A DNA stretch of 62,729 nt from Micromonospora arida. GTDB taxonomy: Bacteria > Actinomycetota > Actinomycetes > Mycobacteriales > Micromonosporaceae. Below, piece by piece: positions 33,357 to 42,354 of this stretch (position 1 is its first letter; each line of letters starts with the position of its first letter). Below the pieces are notes generated by a model. The model was not told the origin of the DNA and searched no databases. It saw only the letters and a program-made list of their open reading frames with translations. The stretch lies in the NCBI RefSeq assembly GCF_003857035.1, contig NZ_QGSY01000228.1, positions 1 through 62,729 on the forward strand, written 5' to 3'. A program made the translations under genes and the position numbers.

Positions 33357-35627
33357 ATGCGTCTTCGACGTATCAGCGTCACCGGAGCGGTGGGAGCTCT
33401 GGCCGCCGCACTGCTGACAGTGCCGGTCACGCCGGCCGCCGCCGTACCGGGTGACCTACAGGTGATCCCGGCGCTGAAGCAGTGGACGGCGGGCACCGGC
33501 AGCTACACCTTCGGCGCCGCGACCCGGATCGTGGTGGATCCCGCGTACACCGCCCAGCTCAACGACGACGCTGCCACCTTCGCCGCGGACCTGCGGGATC
33601 TGACCGGCCGCACCGTTCCGGTCACCACCGGAGCCGCTGCGACCGGCGACATCCGGCTGACCCTGGGCGGCAGCCAACCCGCCGAGGGTTACACGATGAC
33701 GGTCGGGTCGAGCATCGCCATCCAGGGCTCGACCGACGCCGGCGCCTTCTACGGCACCCGGACGGTGCTGCAACTGCTCAAGCAGTCCAGCACGGTGCCG
33801 GCGGGCACGACCACCGACAGCCCGACCAAGTCCGAACGCGGCATGATGGTCGACGTCGGTCGCAAGTACTTCACCGTTGACTGGCTCCGTCGGCACGTCA
33901 AGGAGCTCGCCTACCTGAAGATGAACCGGTTGCACCTGCACCTGTCCGACACGTTCGGATTCCGGCTGGAGAGCACCATTCACCCGGAGGTGGTGTCGGA
34001 GCAGTACTACACCAAGCAGCAGATCCGCGACCTCATCGCCCTGGCGGCCCAGTACCACATCGAGGTCATTCCCGAGATCGACATGCCCGGTCACATGAAC
34101 GCCATTCTGGCCGACCACCCGGACCTGCAACTCGCCGACACCAACGGCAACCGCAACCCCTACTACCTCGACCTGTCCAAGCCGGGTGCCTACACCCTGA
34201 CCCGGGACCTCATCACCGAGTTCCTGCCGCTGTTCCCCGGCCGCTACTGGCACATCGGCGCGGACGAGTACGTCGGCAACTACGCGGCCTACCCGCAGCT
34301 GCTGACGTACGCCCGCGCGACCTACGGGCCGAACGCCACAGCGAAGGACGCCTACTACGGCTTTATCAACTGGGCCAACGACATCGTCCGCGCCGGCGGC
34401 AAGACCACCCGCATGTGGAACGACGGCATCGGCACCGACGGCACCATCCGGCCGGCGTCCAACATCCACGTCGAGGTCTGGTACAACTACGGCATCACCC
34501 CGCAGGCCCTGCTGGACCGGGGGCACACCATCTCCAACCAGGCGTGGGATCCGACCTACTACGTTCCCGCCATCAGCAAGCCGAACGTGACGTGGGCGTA
34601 CGAGACCTGGACCCCGGAGCGCTTCCAGGGCAACAACACCGTCAACGATCCGTCGCGCAACCTCGGCACGGTGCTGCACATCTGGTGTGACTACCCGGAC
34701 GCCGAGACCGAGGACCAGATCGCCGCGGGCATCCGGACCATCCTGCGTGTGATCGCCCAGCAGACCTGGGGTTCGCCGAAGCCGGTCGCCGCGTACACCG
34801 CATTCACCCCGATCATCGACCGCATCGGCCGGGCTCCCGGCGGCCCGGCCGTGGCGACCGGCAACCTGGCGACCAACCGCCCGGTGACCGCGTCGTCGAC
34901 CGAGACGGCCAGCTTCCCGGCGTCGGCGGCGGTGGACGGCGACATCAGCACCCGCTGGTCCTCGGCCTACACCGACCCGAGCTGGATCCAGGTCGACCTC
35001 GGCAGCAGCCAGGAGCTGTCCCGGGTGGCACTGCGCTGGGAGGCCGCCTACGCGCGGGCGTACCAGATTCAGACCTCCACCAACGGCACCACCTGGACCA
35101 CGGCGGTGACCGTCACCGCCGGGGACGGCGGCACCGACGAACACGTGCTCAACACCACCGCCCGGTACGTGCGCATGCAGGGCACCCAACGAGCCACCAC
35201 GTTCGGCTACTCGCTGTGGGAGTTCGAGGTCTACGGGCCGAAGAAGGGCGCGATCACCGGCACCGCCAGTGGCCGCTGCATCGACATTCCCGGCAGCAAC
35301 ACCACCGACGGCACGGCGGTGAACCTCTGGGACTGCAACAGCGGCGGCAACCAGACGTGGACCCACCGCAACGACGGCACCCTCACCGCCCTGGGTAAGT
35401 GCCTGGAGCCGGCGAACGGAAGCCTCACCGACGGCACCGCGATCGTGATCCGCACCTGTTCCACCGCCACGTACCAGCGCTGGACCTACGACGCCGCCAC
35501 CAGCAGCTACCGCACCGGTGGCAAGTGCCTCGACGCCAACGGCGGCGGGACCGCCAACGGCACCCGCCTCATCCTCTGGCCCTGCACCAACGGCGCCAAC
35601 CAACGCTGGAGCACCCCCACCGCCTGA
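33357..35627 (+). CDS. Secreted GH20 enzyme with F5/8 and ricin domains (HIGADEY type)
   Basis: 756 residues. Signal peptide 1-30 (PVTPAAA); GH20b domain at 35-150; catalytic barrel at 155-490 from RGMMVDVGRKYFTVDWLRRH; F5/8 C (CBM32) at about 505-630; ricin-type domain at 635-756. The catalytic pair Asp303-Glu304 lies in WHIGADEYVGN, and VIPEIDMPGHMNAI is conserved. The family includes beta-N-acetylhexosaminidases and lacto-N-biosidases; GADEY rather than the common GGDEA hints at a non-standard specificity, possibly lacto-N-biosidase-like (inference). The ATG at 33357 follows GAGAGGA; upstream readings overlap GH29. It starts 31 nt after GH29. Confidence 0.9.
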   Translation: MRLRRISVTGAVGALAAALLTVPVTPAAAVPGDLQVIPALKQWTAGTGSYTFGAATRIVVDPAYTAQLNDDAATFAADLRDLTGRTVPVTTGAAATGDIRLTLGGSQPAEGYTMTVGSSIAIQGSTDAGAFYGTRTVLQLLKQSSTVPAGTTTDSPTKSERGMMVDVGRKYFTVDWLRRHVKELAYLKMNRLHLHLSDTFGFRLESTIHPEVVSEQYYTKQQIRDLIALAAQYHIEVIPEIDMPGHMNAILADHPDLQLADTNGNRNPYYLDLSKPGAYTLTRDLITEFLPLFPGRYWHIGADEYVGNYAAYPQLLTYARATYGPNATAKDAYYGFINWANDIVRAGGKTTRMWNDGIGTDGTIRPASNIHVEVWYNYGITPQALLDRGHTISNQAWDPTYYVPAISKPNVTWAYETWTPERFQGNNTVNDPSRNLGTVLHIWCDYPDAETEDQIAAGIRTILRVIAQQTWGSPKPVAAYTAFTPIIDRIGRAPGGPAVATGNLATNRPVTASSTETASFPASAAVDGDISTRWSSAYTDPSWIQVDLGSSQELSRVALRWEAAYARAYQIQTSTNGTTWTTAVTVTAGDGGTDEHVLNTTARYVRMQGTQRATTFGYSLWEFEVYGPKKGAITGTASGRCIDIPGSNTTDGTAVNLWDCNSGGNQTWTHRNDGTLTALGKCLEPANGSLTDGTAIVIRTCSTATYQRWTYDAATSSYRTGGKCLDANGGGTANGTRLILWPCTNGANQRWSTPTA

Positions 35628-35645
35628 ACCACCGATGGAGGCACG

Positions 35646-38336
35646 ATGCAGCACGCCATGCCCCTGCCATCTTCGTCGACAGCACGGCCACGGCGGCTCG
35701 TCGTGCCCACCATCGTTCTGGGTCTGATCGCCGGTGCCGTCGCGACGGTCGGGGGCCATCCGGCCCCGGCCGGCGCGGCGGTCCCGGCGGACCCGACCTA
35801 CACCGACGCCGCCGGACTGGTCTTCCCTGGTGTCCAGCCGGGCGCGGCGACGGCGTCGCTCTCCGGCGGCAGCTTCACCCTGGCCAACGCGGCGCTGTCG
35901 ACCGCGTGGAGCGTGCAGGGCAGCACGGTGTCGCTGACCCGGTTCGACAACCGGGCGGCGAACGCCACAGTGCCGATGAGCCTGCGTGGGCTCTTCACCC
36001 TCACCCTGGCCGACGGCAGCACCGTCACGACGGCTAACACGAGCGTCTCCGCCGCCCCGGTGGTCAGCGACCTGCCGGCGAACCCGGCGTCAGCACGGCT
36101 GGCGGAACGTTTCGCCGGCAAGGCGGTGACCACCACCTTCCGGTACGGCGGTGGCGCGCGGACCCTCGACGTGCAGTGGCAGGTGCGGCTGCGCGGCGGG
36201 GCCAACTCGGTGCAGCACAGCTTCACGGTGCGCTCGGTGGCCGGCACGTTCGACGTGACGTCGCTGCGCCTGGTGGAACTCAACCTTGCAAACGCCCGGG
36301 TGCTCGGCAACGACGACGGCAGCCCGGTGGCGCACGGCACGACCGGCAGCGAGACGGTGTTCGTCGGCATCGAGAACCCGATGGCGAAGGCGACCGTGAC
36401 CGGGTCGGCGGTCGACATCGCGGTGCCGCGCGCCGGGGACCTCACCGCCGGCACGTCGTGGGTCTACACCGCCTCCACCGGTGTCGCCCCAGTCGGGCAG
36501 CTGCGCCGCTCGTTCCAGTACTACCTGCAACGCGAACGGGCTCACGACCGCCGGACGTTCCTGCACTACCAGAGTTGGCTGGACCTCAAGCCACCGGGCG
36601 AGGTCATCAACAGCGCCGAGCTGACCCGGGCCATCAACCTGTTCGGCACCCAGCTGCGCAACCGCGGCGCCACCATCGACAGCTTCTGGGTCGACGACGG
36701 CTGGGACTACCTGCGTTCACCACGGGTCGACGAGACGAATCTGAACGTCTGGTCGTTCGACCCGACCCAGTTCGCCACCGGCTTCGCACCGCAGAAGGCC
36801 GCCGCCGCGCAGTACGGCGCGTCGATGTCGGTGTGGATGTCACCCTTCGGCGGGTACGGCACCAGCGCCGCCACCCGCCAGGCCATCAACGCGAGCAAGC
36901 CGGCCGACCAGCGGCTGGAGACCCACAGCGGCGGTCAGTTCAAACTCGGCGGCAGCCGCTACTACGACCGGTTCCGGTCGGTCGCCTTCGACATGATGGA
37001 CAACCAGGGGGTACGCGGCTTCAAGCTCGACGGCATCGGCGGCGGGCTCTACCAGTCCGGCCCGAACGCGAACTACATCGCCGACTACGAGGCACTGCTC
37101 GGGCTGACGGGGGATCTGCGGGCGCACCAGAAGGACGTGTTCGTCAACGCCACCGTCGGCACCTGGGGATCGCCGTACTGGTTGTGGTACACCGACTCGA
37201 TCTGGCGTGACGGGCACGACGCGGGCCTGGTCGGCGCGGGCAGCGCACAGCAGCGCTACGTCAACTACCGCGACTCGGAGACGTTCCGCAACAACACCGT
37301 GCAGAACCCGCTGTTCCCGATCCCGAGCCTGATGAACCACGGGATCATCTTCTCCGACCGGACACCGCAGTTCACCGCCGACTACGACCTGACCAAGGCC
37401 AGCGTGCAGGCCGAGGTGTCGCAGGACATCCGTGCCTACTTCGCGCTCGGCCTGAGCCTTCAGGAGCTGTACGTCCGCAACACGCTCGTCGACGCCAGCA
37501 GGCCGGGCGCTGCCTGGTTCTGGGACACCGTGGCGGCCAACGCCAAGTGGGCTCGCGCCAACCAGGGACTGCTCAGCGACGTGCACTGGGTCGGCGGTGA
37601 CCCGGCCGCCGGGACGGTCTACGGCACGGCCGCCTGGAACTCCTCGGCCGGCGCGTCGAAGGGGATGCTGATGCTGCGCAACCCGTCGGCATCCGCGCAG
37701 AGCTTCACGGTCAACCCGCAGACGGTCTTCGAGCTGCCCGGCGGGACCCACCAGCGGTACAAGTTCACCGAACGCGACGGGCGCCGATCCGGCTTCGTGT
37801 CGGGTCCCGCCGCACCGGTGAGCATCACCCTCGCACCGTTCGAGGTGGCCGTCTTCCAGGCCGCGCCGACCGACGAGGCGATCGGCGGTGGAGACAGCCC
37901 GCAGCTGTCGCGCGCCCGCTGGACCGCAACGGCGGACAGCGTCGAGACGGTCGGCGAGAACGGCGCCGCCGCCAATGCCATCGACGGCAACCCCGCCACC
38001 ATCTGGCACACCCGCTACGTCGGCGGTGTCGCCGCCATGCCGCACCAGATCACCATCGACCTCGGCGGCACCTTCCGCGTCGACAAACTCGACTACCTGC
38101 CCCGCCAGGACGGTGGCACCAACGGCACCATCGCCGACTACCAGATCCAGACCAGCACCGACGGCACCACCTGGACCCAGGTCACCGCCGGCACCTTCGG
38201 CTCCGGCAGCACCCTGAAGACAGCGGTCTTCGCGCCCACCACGGCCCGGCACGTACGCCTGCGCACCACCCGCGCCGCGAACGGGGCCGGCTACGCCTCC
38301 GCCGCCGAGATCAACCTGTACGGCTCGACGGCCTGA
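35646..38336 (+). CDS. Secreted GH36-like (clan GH-D) alpha-galactosidase/alpha-GalNAc-ase with CBM32
   Basis: 896 residues. Signal peptide 1-45; N-terminal beta-sandwich at about 50-310; (beta/alpha)8 barrel at about 320-680; C-terminal F5/8 (CBM32) at 750-896. Clan GH-D marks: SFWVDDGWDYL near 350 and the nucleophile Asp462 in GFKLDGIGGG. Clan members cleave terminal alpha-Gal or alpha-GalNAc; long GH36-like proteins with CBM32 include bacterial alpha-N-acetylgalactosaminidases, which would suit mucin cores (inference). Starts 18 nt after GH20 with GGAGG before ATG. Last gene of the operon; a strong hairpin follows. Confidence 0.8.
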   Translation: MQHAMPLPSSSTARPRRLVVPTIVLGLIAGAVATVGGHPAPAGAAVPADPTYTDAAGLVFPGVQPGAATASLSGGSFTLANAALSTAWSVQGSTVSLTRFDNRAANATVPMSLRGLFTLTLADGSTVTTANTSVSAAPVVSDLPANPASARLAERFAGKAVTTTFRYGGGARTLDVQWQVRLRGGANSVQHSFTVRSVAGTFDVTSLRLVELNLANARVLGNDDGSPVAHGTTGSETVFVGIENPMAKATVTGSAVDIAVPRAGDLTAGTSWVYTASTGVAPVGQLRRSFQYYLQRERAHDRRTFLHYQSWLDLKPPGEVINSAELTRAINLFGTQLRNRGATIDSFWVDDGWDYLRSPRVDETNLNVWSFDPTQFATGFAPQKAAAAQYGASMSVWMSPFGGYGTSAATRQAINASKPADQRLETHSGGQFKLGGSRYYDRFRSVAFDMMDNQGVRGFKLDGIGGGLYQSGPNANYIADYEALLGLTGDLRAHQKDVFVNATVGTWGSPYWLWYTDSIWRDGHDAGLVGAGSAQQRYVNYRDSETFRNNTVQNPLFPIPSLMNHGIIFSDRTPQFTADYDLTKASVQAEVSQDIRAYFALGLSLQELYVRNTLVDASRPGAAWFWDTVAANAKWARANQGLLSDVHWVGGDPAAGTVYGTAAWNSSAGASKGMLMLRNPSASAQSFTVNPQTVFELPGGTHQRYKFTERDGRRSGFVSGPAAPVSITLAPFEVAVFQAAPTDEAIGGGDSPQLSRARWTATADSVETVGENGAAANAIDGNPATIWHTRYVGGVAAMPHQITIDLGGTFRVDKLDYLPRQDGGTNGTIADYQIQTSTDGTTWTQVTAGTFGSGSTLKTAVFAPTTARHVRLRTTRAANGAGYASAAEINLYGSTA

Positions 38337-38344
38337 CCGCCCTC

Positions 38345-38382
38345 GCCGTCCCGGGGCGCCCCTATCGCCGCCCCGGGACGGC
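38345..38382. terminator. Bidirectional terminator after the fucosidase operon
   Basis: 14-bp arms GCCGTCCCGGGGCG / CGCCCCGGGACGGC, 10-nt loop, between convergent operons. Confidence 0.7.
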
Positions 38383-38396
38383 AGCACTCGTCGCCC

Positions 38397-38720
38397 TCAG
38401 CGGGCGAGGACGTGGGCGAGAATCGCCACACCGCCGACCGCCACCAACGTTCCGGTAGCAGCCAGCAGTGCGGCACCTTCCGGCTGACCCAGGTGGGTGG
38501 GCAGTCGGACGGTCCGATACCGACGCCGCGCCAGGACGGCCACCGCGACGGCGAGCGGAGCGCAGGCCAGCACAAGTCCGGCCGCAAACGGATGACGCGG
38601 CACCAGTTCCCGTCCGACGGCCACCAGCACGGTGGCCGTCGCCAACGCCGTACGAAGCCACGCCAGCAGGGTGCGTTCGGCCTGTGCTCCCCGGTCGGCG
38701 AGCCGCGGTGGCTCCGTCAC
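38397..38720 (-). CDS. DUF202 (YidH-like) membrane protein
   Basis: 107 residues with three TM segments. The DUF202 signature is QAERTLLAWLRTALATATVL near the N-terminus, then HPFAAGLVLACAPLAVAVAV and a final LAATGTLVAVGGVAILAHVL. GTG start at 38720 without a clear ribosome site, behind short tandem repeats. Second of two DUF202 genes in tandem; function of the family unknown. Probably the end of the sulfatase/ABC transcript. Confidence 0.75.
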   Translation of the reverse strand: MTEPPRLADRGAQAERTLLAWLRTALATATVLVAVGRELVPRHPFAAGLVLACAPLAVAVAVLARRRYRTVRLPTHLGQPEGAALLAATGTLVAVGGVAILAHVLAR

Positions 38721-38757
38721 ATCAGCACCACGACATCAGATCAGCACCGACATCAGA
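38721..38757. repeat. Short tandem repeat between two DUF202 genes
   Basis: ATCAGCACC(AC) and GACATCAG alternate about two and a half times. In the coding direction the unit derives from the last codons of the upstream DUF202 gene (GTGGTGCTGATC), so slippage duplication is likely. Confidence 0.6.
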
Positions 38758-39139
38758 TCAGCACCACGACGAGGATGGTCAGGCCGGCCACGACCACCCC
38801 CGCCGCCGACACGACCGCGACGGGGGTGGACGGCAACGGCAGCTGGAGCCGCAGCGCCCGTTCGTTGCGGCTCCAACGAGGGAACGCCTCGACGGCCACC
38901 CCGACGGCGAGCACCGCCAGCACGGCCGCCGCCCACTGCGAGCCTTCCGTGCCGAATGCCTTCACCGCCGCGGCGGCCACCATGAGACCCAGCGCGGTCC
39001 GCAGCCACGCGAGGAAGGTGCGCTCGTTGGCGAGGGTGAACCGCGGGTCCGGCTCCGTGCCCACCCCGTAGACCCGGCGTGGCCAGCGGCGGTCGGCTGG
39101 TCCGGTCGGCTCAATCGGGGTGACTGACTCGTCCGTCAC
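38753..39139 (-). CDS. DUF202 (YidH-like) membrane protein, coupled to the sulfatase
   Basis: 128 residues. A polar N-terminus of about 50 residues precedes the DUF202 signature FTLANERTFLAWLRTALGLM; three TM segments, the last ending GLTILVVVLI. The GTG at 39139 overlaps the sulfatase stop (GTGA), which argues for this start over the ATG at 39166. Translational coupling ties it to the sulfatase/ABC operon; a transport or membrane-organising role is possible but unproven. Confidence 0.75.
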   Translation of the reverse strand: MTDESVTPIEPTGPADRRWPRRVYGVGTEPDPRFTLANERTFLAWLRTALGLMVAAAAVKAFGTEGSQWAAAVLAVLAVGVAVEAFPRWSRNERALRLQLPLPSTPVAVVSAAGVVVAGLTILVVVLI

Positions 39140-40548
39140 CCGGTGACCGACGTCGGGGGCTGCCACGGGGCGTCACCACACTCCTGCTGGACCCGGGCGA
39201 GCTCGTCGGTGAGCGTCGTCCGGATCCGCGCGTACGCCGGGTCGTCGTAGACGCTGCGCATCTCCCACGGGTCGGCGCGCAGGTCGAACAGCTCCCACTC
39301 CGGCTCCTGCGCCGTGGCGGAGGTGCCGGGCAGACCCAGCCCGTCGGCGTAGTAGTAGACGAGTTTGTGGTCGTGGGTGCGTACGCCGTAGTGCGCCCAC
39401 ACGTGGTGCTCGTCGTCGTCGTGTTCCCAGTAGCGGTAGTACACCGACTGCCGCCAGTCGTCGACGTCCTCGCCACGCAGCAGCGGTCGCAGCGAGCGTC
39501 CCTGCATGCGGGCATCGGCCGGCACGTCGGCGTAGTCGAGGAACGTCTGGGCGAAGTCGACGTTCATGGCGAGCGCGTTGGTGGTGGAGCCGGCCGGGAT
39601 CTCCGCCGGGTAGCGGATCAGGAACGGCATCCGCAGCGACTCCTCGTACATGAACCGCTTGTCGTACCAGCCGTGGTCACCGAGGAAGAAGCCCTGGTCC
39701 GACGTGTAGACGACGATGGTGTCGTCGGTCAGTCCGTGCTCGTCGAGATAGTCGAGCAGGCGGCCGACGTTGTCGTCGACGCTGGCGACGCAGCGCAGAT
39801 AGTCCTTGATGTAGCGCTGGTAGGTCCAGAGGGCGGCCTCGTCGGGGTCCAGGTGTGGTGGCAGCATCTCCTTGATGTCGTTGGCGGTGAGGTCCCGGTC
39901 CACCCGCATCCGGGCGGCCCGGGCGGCGGCGGCGTGCCCGGAGTGGTCGTCGTCGAACGAGCCCGGCACGGCCACGTCGTCGACGTACATGTCGCGGTGT
40001 TTGTCGTCGGGCTCCCAGTTGCGGTGCGGCGCCTTGTGGTGCACCAGCAGGCAGAAGGGTCGCTGCGGGTCGCGCTGGTCGAGCCAGTCGACGGCCAGGT
40101 CGGTGATGATGTTCGTGCAGTAGCCGGGGCGGACCTGCTCGGTGCCGTCCATGCCGATGAACACTGGATCGCGGTACCGGCCCTGGCCGGGCACGACCTC
40201 CCAGTAGTCGAACCCCCGGGGGTCGTGCTCCGGGCCGTGCCCGAGGTGCCACTTACCGACCAGGGCCGTCTGGTAACCGGCGCGGCGCAGCAGCTCCGGG
40301 AAGACGAGCTGCCGGTTGTCGAACTCGGTCGACAACGTCTGCACGCCGTTGACGTGGTTGTAGGTGCCGGTGAGGATGGTGGCCCGGCTGGGCGCGCAGA
40401 GCGAGTTGGTGCAGAAGCAGTTCTCCAGGAGGGCACCACCGGCCGCGATACGGTCGATGTGTGGAGTCTCGTTGATCTTGCTTCCGTAGGCGCCCACCGC
40501 GTGCGCGGCGTGGTCGTCGGCCATGATGAAGACGATGTTGGGCCGCAC
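39136..40548 (-). CDS. Sulfatase (S1 type), no signal peptide
   Basis: 470 residues. RPNIVFIMADDHAAHAVGAY is the standard N-terminal metal site. The maturation motif CAPSRATILTG has Cys51, to be converted to formylglycine (C-x-P-S-R). VGKWHLGHG and VVYTSDQGFFLGDHGWYDKR complete the metal and sulfate site. The start GTG 40548 (AAGGAT upstream) leaves no signal peptide, so it should work in the cytoplasm, unlike most mucin or glycosaminoglycan sulfatases. It follows a sulfonate-type ABC transporter in the same operon. Closest by feel to sugar sulfatases (GlcNAc-6- or Gal-sulfate); substrate inferred. No sulfatase-maturing enzyme is in the window. Confidence 0.85.
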   Translation of the reverse strand: MRPNIVFIMADDHAAHAVGAYGSKINETPHIDRIAAGGALLENCFCTNSLCAPSRATILTGTYNHVNGVQTLSTEFDNRQLVFPELLRRAGYQTALVGKWHLGHGPEHDPRGFDYWEVVPGQGRYRDPVFIGMDGTEQVRPGYCTNIITDLAVDWLDQRDPQRPFCLLVHHKAPHRNWEPDDKHRDMYVDDVAVPGSFDDDHSGHAAAARAARMRVDRDLTANDIKEMLPPHLDPDEAALWTYQRYIKDYLRCVASVDDNVGRLLDYLDEHGLTDDTIVVYTSDQGFFLGDHGWYDKRFMYEESLRMPFLIRYPAEIPAGSTTNALAMNVDFAQTFLDYADVPADARMQGRSLRPLLRGEDVDDWRQSVYYRYWEHDDDEHHVWAHYGVRTHDHKLVYYYADGLGLPGTSATAQEPEWELFDLRADPWEMRSVYDDPAYARIRTTLTDELARVQQECGDAPWQPPTSVTG

Positions 40549-40576
40549 GTGCTGATCCTTTCTCACGCGACTCGAC

Positions 40577-41575
40577 TCAGGACGCGTACGCGGCGGCGTC
40601 GTAGTAGGTGCTCGGGTCGACCGCGTTCGGCAGCTTCCCCAGGTCCTTGAAGAGCCCGTTGAGACCGGTGAGCCAACCCGCGACGGTGCCGTCGGTGGAC
40701 TTGGCGGCGAGCTCGGCGGACGGCAGGAACCGGGCGTTGGCGGCTTCGGCGCGCAACTGGTCGACCGGGGCCGACTTGAGGAACTTCGCGGTGACCTCGA
40801 CCGCGCGGTCCACGTTGGCCGCCCGCTCGTCGTTGGCGGCACGCAGCACCGCGAGCACCTTCTTCACCAGGTCCGGCTTGCCGGTCACCACGTCGTTGCG
40901 GCCCACGTAGGCGGACGGGAAACTGATGGCCGGGTAGAAGTCGTCGTTCTTGGCCAGCTCGGTCAGCTTCGGCACCCGCTTGCTGATGGTGCCGATGAGC
41001 GGGTACCAGATGCCGGCCGCGTCGATCTGACCCGACCCGAACGCGGTGACGACCGTACTCGGGTCCATCGCGACCTTCTCGACGTCGTCGATGGAAAGGC
41101 CGGCGCGCTGCAGGGCCAGCCGCACGATCATGTCGCCGGAGGTGCCTTCCGGCACGCCGACCTTCTTACCCTTGAGCGCGGCCAAGGAGGTGATGCCCGG
41201 CTGGGCGATGACCCGGTCGGCGAAACCGAGCGAGTTGATGGCGATGACCCGGGCCTTGCCGGAGGCCGGCAACCACATCGCGCCAGGGCCCAGGTAGCCG
41301 AAGTCGAGGTCGCCGGCGCCGAGCGCCTGCACCTGCAGGGGGCCGTTGGTGAAGACCTTCAGGTCCGGCTTGAGACCGTGTTCGGCCCACAGCTTCCTGT
41401 CGTCGGCGATCGCCATGAGGCTCGCGCCGGTGAAGTCGGCGATGTAGCCCAGCTTCACCGGCTCGGTGCCGGAGCCGCCGGATCCGGACTCGTCGTCGCC
41501 GCAGGCGCTGAGGGCTGCGGCGGTGCCCAGGCCGGCGAGGCCGGTCAGCAGGGAGCGACGGGAGAGAGGGCTCAT
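40577..41575 (-). CDS. ABC substrate-binding lipoprotein, SsuA/NrtA-like
   Basis: 332 residues. LSRRSLLTGLAGLGTAAALS followed by AC is a twin-arginine signal with lipobox. The mature part is a type-2 binding fold of the NMT1/SsuA family: VKLGYIADFTGASLMAIADD, GDLDFGYLGPGAMWLPASGK, GKKVGVPEGTSGDMIVRLAL. Such proteins bind small anions such as aliphatic sulfonates, taurine or nitrate. In an operon with a sulfatase, a sulfated or sulfonated sugar is a reasonable candidate. ATG overlap with the ATPase gene (ATGA). Confidence 0.85.
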   Translation of the reverse strand: MSPLSRRSLLTGLAGLGTAAALSACGDDESGSGGSGTEPVKLGYIADFTGASLMAIADDRKLWAEHGLKPDLKVFTNGPLQVQALGAGDLDFGYLGPGAMWLPASGKARVIAINSLGFADRVIAQPGITSLAALKGKKVGVPEGTSGDMIVRLALQRAGLSIDDVEKVAMDPSTVVTAFGSGQIDAAGIWYPLIGTISKRVPKLTELAKNDDFYPAISFPSAYVGRNDVVTGKPDLVKKVLAVLRAANDERAANVDRAVEVTAKFLKSAPVDQLRAEAANARFLPSAELAAKSTDGTVAGWLTGLNGLFKDLGKLPNAVDPSTYYDAAAYAS

Positions 41576-42354
41576 TGTGATGCACCTTCCTGAGGGGTCT
41601 GGTGGTAGACGGCGCGCCAGACCCGATTGCGGATCCGGGAGAATTCCGGTGACAGGCGAACCGCTTCGGTGCGGGGGTACGGCAGGTCGACGTCGATGAC
41701 CTCGTGCACCCGGCCGGGCCGGGCAGCCATGACGACGACCCGGTTGGCGAGGTAGACGGCCTCGTCGACGTCGTGGGTGATGAACATGACGGTGCGTCGC
41801 TCGGAGCCCCAGGTGGCCAGGAGCTGATCCTGCATCTGCACCCGGGTGAGGGCGTCCAGGGCCCCGAAGGGTTCGTCCATGAGCAGGACGCCGGGGTCGA
41901 CGGCGTACGCGCGGGCGATGGCGCACCGCTGCCGCATGCCCCCGGACAGCATCCGGGGCAGCGCGTCCGCGAAGTCGGTGAGGCCCACCAGGTCGATGAA
42001 GTGCTGCGCCCGTCGCCGCCGCTCCGCTCGCCCGACCTTGGCGATCTGGAGACCGAACTCGACGTTCTGCCGCACGGTCAGCCAGGGGAACAGCGCGTAC
42101 TGCTGAAAGATGACGCCGCGTTCCGGGCCGGGCCCACGCACCGGTCGCGAGTCGACGAGCACCTCACCGCCGGTGGGTTCGACCAGGCCGGCCGCGATGT
42201 TCAGCAGGGTCGACTTGCCACAGCCGGACGGGCCGACCACGGTGACGAACTCACAGTCGGCGATGTCCAGGTCGACGTTCTGCAGCGCGTGGAACGGTCT
42301 GCCGCCCACCTCGAAGGTGCGGCTGGTGGAGCGGAAGGAGATCTTCTCGGTCAT
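41572..42354 (-). CDS. ABC ATPase, SsuB/TauB-like
   Basis: 260 residues. Walker A GPSGCGKST, Q-loop FQQYALFPWL, signature LSGGMRQRCAIARAY, Walker B LLMDEPFGALD, switch FITHDVDEA; the ALFPW and FGALD forms are typical of nitrate/sulfonate/taurine importers. ATG 42354 has AGGA upstream and overlaps the permease stop; the longer reading from 42369 is less well supported. Confidence 0.9.
   Translation of the reverse strand: MTEKISFRSTSRTFEVGGRPFHALQNVDLDIADCEFVTVVGPSGCGKSTLLNIAAGLVEPTGGEVLVDSRPVRGPGPERGVIFQQYALFPWLTVRQNVEFGLQIAKVGRAERRRRAQHFIDLVGLTDFADALPRMLSGGMRQRCAIARAYAVDPGVLLMDEPFGALDALTRVQMQDQLLATWGSERRTVMFITHDVDEAVYLANRVVVMAARPGRVHEVIDVDLPYPRTEAVRLSPEFSRIRNRVWRAVYHQTPQEGASQ

Noticed and set aside
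38721..38757. GACATCAGATCAG repeats looking like two more NanR operators
   Set aside because: Only the left half and centre match; the right half is wrong in all three last positions. The repeats derive from the adjacent gene's last codons and lie inside an operon, so slippage duplication explains them.
28603..40650. Very long antisense readings opposite the glycosidase and sulfatase genes (up to about 830 codons)
   Set aside because: They are shadows caused by high third-position GC; translations are Arg/Gly/Val-rich with no domains, whereas the sense strand encodes complete enzymes with catalytic residues.
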